Below are positions 56,967 to 64,000 of a stretch of 64,000 nucleotides of DNA, piece by piece; within the stretch, counting starts at the first letter, position 1, and each line of letters opens with the position of its first letter. This DNA comes from Clostridium paraputrificum (GTDB taxonomy: Bacteria > Bacillota > Clostridia > Clostridiales > Clostridiaceae). The stretch covers positions 67,001 through 131,000 of the forward strand of contig NZ_UAWH01000017.1 in assembly GCF_900447045.1 (NCBI RefSeq), written 5' to 3'. The notes beneath the pieces are model-generated. The model saw nothing but the letters and a program-made list of their open reading frames with translations. It was not told the origin of the DNA and made no database searches. A program made the translations under genes and the position numbers.

Positions 56967-59900
56967 CTATAATGGTTTTCTTATAAATAGCCCTCCTATA
57001 TTAAATTCTTCATACCTATTATCAACAATATCATTGCCATAAGATATTTCTCTATATGACCTTGAAGTAACATTTTCGCCATAATTTCCTCTCATAGCAT
57101 TCAATATTCCAGTCATATCTATAATTCCATATCCCCATTCTCTATTTGGATAAACATCTCCACCTCTCATACGTGTACCCCTAATAATATAAGACTTCAC
57201 CTGTGTAGCATATATTTCAGGTTTATTTCTATCGACTACAGCCCACTGCAATATTAAAGCACATATTCCTCCAACTATTGCTGTAGCAACTGAAGATCCA
57301 CTTGCTACCCCTACACTTCCACCTGGCCTTACTATTGGTGCATTAATTCCTCCTGCTACAACATCTGGCTTTATTCTTCCATCTGTAGTATAACCTCTAC
57401 CTGAAGCTCCCACTGTAGCATTATTATTTTGGTTATAATAACCTACAGATATTACTGAATTAGCTGTTGAAGGTAACATTAAAGTAGTATACTGAGATGG
57501 CTTTAAAAATCTTGTGTCTGAATCTAATAAAACTCTTTGTGGTAACCAAGCCCAATACATACCATCAACTACATATTCTCCATATAAGGTAAATTTCCAT
57601 ATGCCTTCTTTTAAATATATACTCCTTATTACTATTCTTTCATCACCAGTAGCCTCATTAGGCATATCTATATCTATAGACATTATAGTTCCTTCATATA
57701 AGAACTTGATATTTCTTCTACCTCCAGACTTTGGAGATATTCTATCTATAACTTCACCTGAGGGTGATGTTACGGATATTGATGCACTATTAGGTTGCCT
57801 TATCCATATTTCAAAATTCAATGTATTTTGGTTCTTTCCAACCCTTAATTCAATTACCTCTGTACTCCCAGAACTTTTTATATTACCTTCTGTATGGGTA
57901 TCAGTATCTCCTTCATTTCCAGTTCCTACAACAACGACATTTCCCAAAGTGCCAGCTATCCTATCAATAACACCACTAACTATAGTTCTACCACTATGTT
58001 CACCATAATTTGTTCCTAATGGAATTATCATAACTGTTGGCATATTTAACTCACTAGATATAGAAGTTAGATACCTTAATGCAAGCAATATACTAACATA
58101 TCCATATCTATTACTTCCTTCTGTTGTTAATCCAGCAGATACAAGTGTTATATCAGCTGCTTCCTTTAACTTAACAACTGCTATACTCGAATTAGGAGCT
58201 ATACCTATTAAATCTGGATTTTTACCTCTTGCTGCTGCAAGTCCTGCTACCATAGTTCCATGACCATTTGTATCCTTAGTAGCAACTATACTATATGGAT
58301 CACCTCCAGACTTTTTAAGAGCTATAGCCTGATTTATTTGTTCTTCTGTATACTCTACACCCATCTTTAAACCATTTATCTCTTGCCCTATATTATCTAA
58401 TGTCTGATCCCATATCCTTACTATTCTAGTGGTGTCATCTTCTTTTTGAAATTCAGTGTTTAAATAATCTATTCCCGTATCTATTACTCCAATTAATACG
58501 CCTTTTCCATTTAAACTTAAGTATGGATTAGTATGATAATTTAACGCATTACTTGCCTCAGCTGGAGTTTCATCAGTTAACGTAAAAATTTGAGGATTTA
58601 TATCATCTACAACTCCAAATATATACGGATATATATTCTTAATGTTACTTGTAGGGGTATATACTATTCCATAACTTTCCGATATGGTTGTTACTTCTGT
58701 ATTTGGCATATTATTAAGCTCTTTAAAACGTTCCTCATTTGCAAACTCTACCAAGGTACCAACTATTTCATCTGAATTCGCATATGAATTCAAATATTCT
58801 TCTATAGTATCAAACCTTCCTTGTTGCCTATTCATTTTACTCTCCCTAAAACTACTTACATTAATAACATTTAAAACATCCAATATCTGTTGCAAACTAT
58901 TATATGCACAAACCTCCCCATACCCCCAACTTGTATTTGGATAATCTACATCTCTTCTTTCTCTCTTTGCTCCAGTTACCAAAAAGTATTTTACTCTGTT
59001 CCCAAATAAATAAGGATCATTCCCTTTAACAATTCCCCATTCCATTATTAATGCACATATTCCTGAAACGTGGGGAGCTGCCATAGAAGTTCCTGACTTT
59101 GTATCATATGACCTATTAGGAATTGTTGATGTAATCCCTTCACCTGGCGCAACTATTTCTGGTTTTGCTTCAAAATACATGTTAGCTCTTCCTCTGCCAC
59201 TAAACGGAGAAATATTATTTGTTAAATAATTATAACTTCCTACTGAAATTACACTATCTACTGTAGCGGGTATACCTAATGTATTATCTATACTAGGTTG
59301 TAGAAACTTTGTATTTATATTTAATCCCTCTGATACAGGTAGCCATACATCAAATATTCCATTGTATTCATTTAATACTCTTAAAACAATTTTCCATACC
59401 CCTTCAATAATATACTGAGCATCCGTATATAAAGAAACCGATATCTCTCCTGTCATATCAAATGGTTTAGGTCCAGTTGTGAATACCCTATACCTATTTC
59501 CGGAAATTACACCTTCCTTATATCCTTCTTCTATTACTATTTCTCCAGATGATACTCCTGTTGGTGCTATAATCTCTATTGACACCGCTGGTAATATAGA
59601 CTTATATAAATTTAAAAATACTGCTATTTCACCTGCATCAACTTCAAAATTAATATCATTACTTCTTTTTAGAATCCCACCAACATGATGTGCTGCATCC
59701 CCTTCATTTCCTGCTGCAACTATTATAGTCACTTTCTCATGGTTAGCTATAGTTGCTATATATAATTCTAATAAGCTACTCCCATCATGTGCTCCATCAT
59801 TTGTACTTAAACTCATATTAACAACCAAAGGCATATTCAACTCTTTACTTTTATCAGTCAGAAACTTCAAACCTCTCATTATACTTGTACTTAGAGAAAA

Positions 59901-60530
59901 ATACCCTCTACCTGTTTTCACCATCATGATTGAACTTTTGGGCGCAACACCATAATATCTTTTATCAATTTTTCCTCCAGCGCAGGCAATACCAGCTACA
60001 TGTGTACCGTGACCAGTTAAATCTTCTACAGGTACTACTGAATATGGATCTTGTGACTTTAATGCAGTATTTATAGTTGCCTTATCATAAACCTTACTTG
60101 AGTCTTGAGTTAAATCATATATATACTCTATTCTTGTAGTTCCGTCTTCATTTAGAAATCCCGGATGAGTAAAGTCTATTCCGGAGTCAATAAAACCTAT
60201 TATTATTCCTTCACCACTAAGGGAATAAGTATTTCTAGTCTTATCCACGCAAGCTGCTCTATTACTCCCCTGGTCAGTTAAAATCATACTCTTAGGAAAT
60301 TCTATATATTGTATTGCATTATTTTGTGCTAAACTTACAACATTAGTTGCTGGTATATTTACAATAGCATACCCATATCCTAAATCTTCAATCCTACCAC
60401 CTATATTCTCTACTATTGTTTTTACCACTTCAAATGGTTCTCCGTATAAAATGGTCACCTCAACCTCTCCTTGAGGATTCTCATTTAATGTTTGTGTTAT
60501 ATTTAATTTAGCTAAAAATTCTAAAGGCAC
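56967..60530 (-). CDS. cspBA: Fused double germination protease (Csp-Csp) with both triads intact
   Basis: This 1187-residue protein consists of two complete Csp subtilases joined head to tail. Each has a propeptide-like start (about 1-105 and 585-675). Domain 1 has D115 (FIDSG), H174 (GHGTH), oxyanion N275 (AAGNEGD) and S482 (SGTSMA). Domain 2 has D684 (VIDTG), H757 (GHGTM), N872 (GTGNEGD) and S1080 (GSSVA). Both look active, unlike Clostridioides CspBA, where the CspA part is degenerate. The GTG start has no clear ribosome site. A GGGG tract lies upstream. It should process pro-SleC from the next gene. Confidence 0.92.
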   Translation of the reverse strand: MPLEFLAKLNITQTLNENPQGEVEVTILYGEPFEVVKTIVENIGGRIEDLGYGYAIVNIPATNVVSLAQNNAIQYIEFPKSMILTDQGSNRAACVDKTRNTYSLSGEGIIIGFIDSGIDFTHPGFLNEDGTTRIEYIYDLTQDSSKVYDKATINTALKSQDPYSVVPVEDLTGHGTHVAGIACAGGKIDKRYYGVAPKSSIMMVKTGRGYFSLSTSIMRGLKFLTDKSKELNMPLVVNMSLSTNDGAHDGSSLLELYIATIANHEKVTIIVAAGNEGDAAHHVGGILKRSNDINFEVDAGEIAVFLNLYKSILPAVSIEIIAPTGVSSGEIVIEEGYKEGVISGNRYRVFTTGPKPFDMTGEISVSLYTDAQYIIEGVWKIVLRVLNEYNGIFDVWLPVSEGLNINTKFLQPSIDNTLGIPATVDSVISVGSYNYLTNNISPFSGRGRANMYFEAKPEIVAPGEGITSTIPNRSYDTKSGTSMAAPHVSGICALIMEWGIVKGNDPYLFGNRVKYFLVTGAKRERRDVDYPNTSWGYGEVCAYNSLQQILDVLNVINVSSFRESKMNRQQGRFDTIEEYLNSYANSDEIVGTLVEFANEERFKELNNMPNTEVTTISESYGIVYTPTSNIKNIYPYIFGVVDDINPQIFTLTDETPAEASNALNYHTNPYLSLNGKGVLIGVIDTGIDYLNTEFQKEDDTTRIVRIWDQTLDNIGQEINGLKMGVEYTEEQINQAIALKKSGGDPYSIVATKDTNGHGTMVAGLAAARGKNPDLIGIAPNSSIAVVKLKEAADITLVSAGLTTEGSNRYGYVSILLALRYLTSISSELNMPTVMIIPLGTNYGEHSGRTIVSGVIDRIAGTLGNVVVVGTGNEGDTDTHTEGNIKSSGSTEVIELRVGKNQNTLNFEIWIRQPNSASISVTSPSGEVIDRISPKSGGRRNIKFLYEGTIMSIDIDMPNEATGDERIVIRSIYLKEGIWKFTLYGEYVVDGMYWAWLPQRVLLDSDTRFLKPSQYTTLMLPSTANSVISVGYYNQNNNATVGASGRGYTTDGRIKPDVVAGGINAPIVRPGGSVGVASGSSVATAIVGGICALILQWAVVDRNKPEIYATQVKSYIIRGTRMRGGDVYPNREWGYGIIDMTGILNAMRGNYGENVTSRSYREISYGNDIVDNRYEEFNIGGLFIRKPL

Positions 60531-60637
60531 ATTCTTAAGTAAATTACTTGCATTATTTATATTCTCTATAATAAATCAACCCCACAAAATTACTGATAAT
60601 TTTATTTATAAAATCCCACTATCAATATATAAAAAAA

Positions 60638-60666
60638 GATGATATATGTTACCAACATATATCATC
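60638..60666 (-). terminator. Terminator after the S24-like gene
   Basis: GATGATATATGTT, an ACC loop and AACATATATCATC form a perfect stem. The minus strand continues into TTTTTTT. Confidence 0.88.
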
Positions 60667-60674
60667 TAAGTAAG

Positions 60675-61364
60675 CTAAAGTTGTATTTCTAATCTTTCTA
60701 ACTTAGCTATAATTTTAGCTTCTTTCACTTGTATTGTTTCTGTCTTAGCTGAGCCATCATTACCTATAAGTAATAACTTTTGCTCACCTAAACTCTTTAT
60801 TTGTCTTATAACTCTTTTATTGTCATACTCTATAAGAAACATTCCATTGTTGCTCACTTCTTTAACTAAATGACCAAATACTATATCATCCTTCATCATT
60901 CTGAATCCAGACATACTATTATCTTCTACTTTTATATATAAAACTTTATCTGCAGGGTATCCTTCTACCTTATTTGAGTATATAGGAAGTTCTTTACTTC
61001 CTAACTCCTTTTTTAAGCTATAGTCATATATTATTACCTTTTTCATTACAGATGAAAAAGCATCAGTCCACACAGGTGAAGTTTCTCCAAGTATTTTGGC
61101 ATTAATCTTCTTCTCCTTTTTAGCAACTTCTGTTATCTTTCTTTCTTCCATTAATGCTTCATCTGTTACAACCATACTTATATCATTTAAATCTGTATTA
61201 AGGATTTTTGCTGCTCTTTCTATGAATCCTTCTTGAGCAACTCTTCTTCCCATTTCTACTTCGTTAATAAATTTATCAGATACACCTAACTTTTTTCCTA
61301 AAGCCTTTTGAGTAAGACCAGCTTTTGTTCTTGCTTCCTTGATCTTCTCCCCTACTCTACTCAC
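60675..61364 (-). CDS. XRE-type regulator with S24 (LexA-like) C-terminal domain
   Basis: This 229-residue protein has an N-terminal helix-turn-helix (IKEARTKAGLTQKALGKKLGVSDKFINEVE, given in part) and a C-terminal S24/LexA-like fold. The serine (VEDNSMSGFRM) and lysine (YDNKRVIRQIK) of the self-cleavage dyad both appear present. It starts at GTG after AAGGGAAG. It lies 21 bases downstream of ppiB and is likely co-transcribed. Targets unknown, and no prophage is nearby. Confidence 0.82.
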   Translation of the reverse strand: MSRVGEKIKEARTKAGLTQKALGKKLGVSDKFINEVEMGRRVAQEGFIERAAKILNTDLNDISMVVTDEALMEERKITEVAKKEKKINAKILGETSPVWTDAFSSVMKKVIIYDYSLKKELGSKELPIYSNKVEGYPADKVLYIKVEDNSMSGFRMMKDDIVFGHLVKEVSNNGMFLIEYDNKRVIRQIKSLGEQKLLLIGNDGSAKTETIQVKEAKIIAKLERLEIQL

Positions 61365-61385
61365 TTTTATCTTCCCTTCTAATGC

Positions 61386-61907
61386 TTATTCTATAATTTC
61401 AGGTTCTCCATAAGTTTCACCAAATGTATCAACTGTCATACTTTTTATAACTTGATCTTCATAAGGTCTATCATTATAGTCTCTCTTTGTCATTACAATT
61501 TTATCAGCTTCTTCTATACCTTCTATAACCTTACCAAATGCAGCATATTGTCCATCTAAGTGTGGTGCATTTTCAACCATTATAAAGAATTGGCTTCCTG
61601 CTGAATCTGGATGCATCGCTCTAGCCATTGATAAAACACCTTTAGTATGTTTTAAATCATTCTTAAATCCATTTCTGTTAAACTCTCCTTTTATTCCATA
61701 ACCAGGTCCTCCCATACCATTTCCTTCTGGGCATCCACCTTGAATCATGAATCCTGGAATTACTCTGTGAAATATTAAGCCATCATAAAATCCTCTATTT
61801 ATTAAATCTATAAAATTCTTTACTGTATTTGGAGCTACTTCAGGATAAAGTTCTGCCTTCATAACTCCTCCATTTTCCATAGTTATAGTTACAATTGGAT
61901 TCTTCAT
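61386..61907 (-). CDS. Peptidyl-prolyl cis-trans isomerase, cyclophilin type
   Basis: This 173-residue cytoplasmic cyclophilin has no signal peptide. Its motifs are FHRVIPGFMIQGGCP, AGSQFFIMV and FGKVIEG. It speeds prolyl-bond isomerisation during folding. The length is typical of PpiB proteins. It precedes the S24-like regulator in the same direction. Confidence 0.95.
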   Translation of the reverse strand: MKNPIVTITMENGGVMKAELYPEVAPNTVKNFIDLINRGFYDGLIFHRVIPGFMIQGGCPEGNGMGGPGYGIKGEFNRNGFKNDLKHTKGVLSMARAMHPDSAGSQFFIMVENAPHLDGQYAAFGKVIEGIEEADKIVMTKRDYNDRPYEDQVIKSMTVDTFGETYGEPEIIE

Positions 61908-62025
61908 AATAATTATCCTACCTTTCTTTGATTATATTTAGTATTATTATCATACCTTTCCTTGATAATTCATGTTTTAATTATATCTTATTCATTGAAT
62001 ATAATAAATAAATTAAAACAGAAAA

Positions 62026-62059
62026 AATCACTATTTAGATACTATACTAAATAGTGATT
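62026..62059 (-). terminator. Terminator after the DUF4325 gene
   Basis: AATCACTATTTAG pairs with CTAAATAGTGATT, then a T-run on the minus strand. Confidence 0.85.
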
Positions 62060-62106
62060 CCTTAATTTATTTAAGCTACTCATTATCTTTCCTTCCTACT
62101 CAAGCT

Positions 62107-62379
62107 TTAGCTAATAAAAGCTGTTCCCAATACTACTCTTGAGTAATCATTATAATTTGATAAATTTTTAACATTGATATTATTAAAAATCATCTCTCTT
62201 CCTGATTGATTAATTATATCGCCAAACAAACATGTTAAAAATGTTGATGGTATATTTTCAACTCCTGAAAAGTCTAAAGTAATTCCTTCATTTATACTAT
62301 TCTTTATTATATCCCTTAGAACAATTGCATCTTCGACATTTATTTTATCTCCTAATACTTCTTTAACATTAATTATCAT
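62107..62379 (-). CDS. STAS-like DUF4325 protein
   Basis: This protein of about 90 residues has the DUF4325 pattern: ITLDFSGVENIPSTFLTCLFGDII, like a STAS domain core. Such small proteins often partner histidine-kinase-like ATPases, but none is adjacent. The longer frame begins at a GTG inside GAGGTG. The ATG nine bases later fits the ribosome site better. Confidence 0.75.
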   Translation of the reverse strand: MIINVKEVLGDKINVEDAIVLRDIIKNSINEGITLDFSGVENIPSTFLTCLFGDIINQSGREMIFNNINVKNLSNYNDYSRVVLGTAFIS

Positions 62380-62502
62380 AAATAGCACCTCTCTTTATTT
62401 TTTTAATTTTCTGATAATTTCTTCTCTATATATAATATAGCAATTTCCATTTTATTTGTCAACTATTTAACAAACTTTTTTTCTATATTTATTTTATAAC
62501 GC

Positions 62503-62540
62503 AAAGAAACAGTTGTAATACTATTAACAACTGCTTCTTT
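62503..62540 (-). terminator. Terminator after murI
   Basis: AAAGAAACAGTTGT pairs with the ACAACTG-CTTCTTT arm, with one mismatch, next to the murI stop. Confidence 0.7.
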
Positions 62541-62545
62541 TAGAT

Positions 62546-63319
62546 TTATATTCCTAATAAATTTTTACTTAATTGAATTATTTTTTTACCTTCTAATGAA
62601 TTATATATACTCACTGACCCCTTCTTACTTGAATCAGTCAGTAAATCATGTAATTCTAACCTTCTTCTCAATTCTTTACAAGTTCCTAATCCACCATCAA
62701 TTACTGGAACATCCCCCCCTATAACTTCATGTATTCTATCTGCTATAAATGGATAATGAGTGCACCCTAATACTATAGCAGCAATATCTTTATTTTCATA
62801 TTTATTAAACTTCTCTTTTAGATAAAACTTTAATTCATTACTATCTAAATCACCTGCTTCAATAAATTCCATAAGCCCTGCACAAGGCATTGGTATTATA
62901 TCTGCTTCATTTTTATATTTACTCATTAGATTATTAAACTTTCTTTCTTTTAGAGTCATAGGAGTAGCCATTATAATTATAGGCCCACTTCTTTTCATTT
63001 TTACTGCCGGCTTTACTGCTGGCTCTATACCTACTATAGGCACATCAGGATAGTCTAACCTTAATGCTGCAACAGCTGCACTAGTAGCTGTGTTACATGC
63101 TATTACTATAGCTTTAGCTCCCTTAGAAAATAACTTATCTACCGCTCTATATGTAAGTTCTTTCACTTCTTCAGTCGTCCTTACTCCATATGGTGCATTT
63201 TTTGAATCTCCAAAATATATATAATCTTCATTTGGCATAAGTTTTATAGCCTCTCTTAAGACACTTAATCCACCTACTCCTGAATCGAAAAAACCAATAG
63301 GCATATTCTTCTTATCCAA
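62546..63319 (-). CDS. murI: Glutamate racemase
   Basis: This 257-residue enzyme makes D-glutamate for peptidoglycan. Motifs are [15 protein letters not shown], then [11 protein letters not shown] and [10 protein letters not shown], which carry the two catalytic cysteines. A TTG start follows GGAGTGAGAAAC. It is divergent from glnA. Confidence 0.96.
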   Translation of the reverse strand: MDKKNMPIGFFDSGVGGLSVLREAIKLMPNEDYIYFGDSKNAPYGVRTTEEVKELTYRAVDKLFSKGAKAIVIACNTATSAAVAALRLDYPDVPIVGIEPAVKPAVKMKRSGPIIIMATPMTLKERKFNNLMSKYKNEADIIPMPCAGLMEFIEAGDLDSNELKFYLKEKFNKYENKDIAAIVLGCTHYPFIADRIHEVIGGDVPVIDGGLGTCKELRRRLELHDLLTDSSKKGSVSIYNSLEGKKIIQLSKNLLGI

Positions 63320-63437
63320 AGTTTCTCACTCCATTTACTTTATTTATCTATAACTATTTTATTACTTTACATGGAATAAATCTATACATTATATTTATTT
63401 ACTAATATGAATAATTTATTTATATCATAATAATTTC

Positions 63438-63466
63438 TTGAAGTAAGCATATACGAATGTTATAAT
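63438..63466 (+). promoter_or_regulatory. glnA promoter
   Basis: TTGAAG (63438-63443), a 17-base spacer and a consensus TATAAT (63461-63466) give a strong sigma-A promoter. They predict a leader of about 90 bases. Confidence 0.75.
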
Positions 63467-63493
63467 TTATATAATTAATTTTATTCGACTTAT

Positions 63494-63539
63494 ATATGAA
63501 AGGATGTGAAGAAGTTCTCGCCTAATTTTCATATTTTTT
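63494..63539 (+). promoter_or_regulatory. Attenuator-like hairpin in the glnA leader
   Basis: ATATGAAA..GG pairs with CC..TTTCATAT and is followed directly by TTTTT, between promoter and start codon. An ANTAR-type antiterminator controls glnA in some clostridia (family knowledge), so this may be the controlled terminator. Confidence 0.55.
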
Positions 63540-63563
63540 ATTTATTATGGCAGAATTTATACT

Positions 63564-64000
63564 ATGATTAACAACTTAATTTATACCATCCCAAAGGATA
63601 AACATAGCAAAGAAGATGTAAAATCTATATTAATTAATCACCCAGAAATAAAATTTGTTTCATTTGTAGGTATTGACCTTTCTGGTAATGATACTGATGA
63701 AAAAATACCTGTTAAAGTATTCTTAGATGACTTAGATTCATTTCTATATGGCGTTGCAGTGCAAACTGATGGTTCCTCTGTTGTTCTTCCTGGAATTGCT
63801 ACTCTTAATAATGCAAAAGTAGATATGGTTGCAGATTTAGATTGTAAATGGTTCGTTGACTATAACTATGACTTTATAGATACTTCTCTTGATAAGCCAA
63901 TAGGTACCTTAAGAATTCCTTGTTTCTTATATCATGATGGTAAAGCTGTAGATTCAAGACATATTCTTAGTTCAGCTATAAAAACATTTAAAGAAAACCT
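63564..64000 (+). CDS. glnA: Glutamine synthetase, 5' part (continues past window)
   Basis: The frame opens with MINNLIYTIPKDKHSKEDV and runs through QTDGSSVVLPGIATLNNAKVD-type sequence and KPIGTLRIPCFLYHDG to the edge without a stop. This matches the N-terminal region of the large (about 630-residue) clostridial glutamine synthetases. It makes glutamine from glutamate and ammonia. The ATG lacks a good ribosome site. A six-codon frame ends in an ATGA overlap with it, so translational coupling is possible. Confidence 0.88.
   Translation, partial: MINNLIYTIPKDKHSKEDVKSILINHPEIKFVSFVGIDLSGNDTDEKIPVKVFLDDLDSFLYGVAVQTDGSSVVLPGIATLNNAKVDMVADLDCKWFVDYNYDFIDTSLDKPIGTLRIPCFLYHDGKAVDSRHILSSAIKTFKEN

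Noticed and set aside
63496..63525. Nine-codon leader peptide upstream of glnA
   Set aside because: The frame MKGCEEVLA exists inside the hairpin but has no ribosome site upstream and no run of one amino acid.

Overview
The window is a very AT-rich chromosomal stretch of an anaerobic, spore-forming Firmicute, most likely Clostridium sensu stricto or a close relative. The support is an anaerobic ribonucleotide reductase, a ferredoxin, cortex-lysis and germination genes (sleC and a fused csp), spmA/spmB, tRNA-synthetase T-boxes, a lysine riboswitch, and the metG-tatD-yabE-rnmV-rsmA order also known from Bacillus. No phage, transposase, CRISPR array, rRNA or tRNA was seen. The coding is dense and mostly on the minus strand. 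The left edge cuts a DUF815 ATPase and the right edge cuts a glutamine synthetase.

Layout: 1-6 kb holds a GltD-like oxidoreductase, a relic of a beta-lactamase-like gene, and an aconitase with a NifV/Re-citrate-synthase-type enzyme (a likely route toward glutamate). 6-13 kb holds nrdD, a DUF3048 lipoprotein, a diguanylate cyclase, DegV, a PadR regulator, a stand-alone RsgI-N-like small protein, a ferredoxin and an Mrp ATPase. 13-26 kb holds lgt, two unknown envelope proteins, a His/Lys/Glu-rich protein, the rsmA-rnmV-yabE-tatD block, and two methionyl-tRNA-synthetase genes. One synthetase is canonical with a T-box. The other has degenerate signature motifs. 26-40 kb holds a predicted lysine importer under a lysine riboswitch, a UbiB-like kinase with a phasin-like partner, an ABC-2 exporter, spmAB, a MarR-MATE unit with two palindromic operators, and a CcpA-like regulator. 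40-55 kb holds ileS with its T-box, lysC, an rlmI-like methyltransferase interrupted by an early stop codon, comB, an Opu osmolyte transporter and a PflX-like radical SAM protein. 55-64 kb holds sleC, a double-subtilase csp fusion with both catalytic triads intact, an S24-like regulator, ppiB, murI and glnA.

The items most worth following are in the non-coding DNA. A hairpin-forming repeat of about 60-90 bp occurs four times between unrelated genes, with compensatory changes in its stem. A candidate orphan small RNA lies beside the second MetRS gene, with its own promoter, terminator and C-rich motifs. Also notable are the in-frame stop in rlmI, the MetRS paralogue lacking the second KMSKS lysine, a 48-bp palindrome between the diguanylate cyclase and degV, and the beta-lactamase relic. 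All calls come from reading the sequence. No database search was run.
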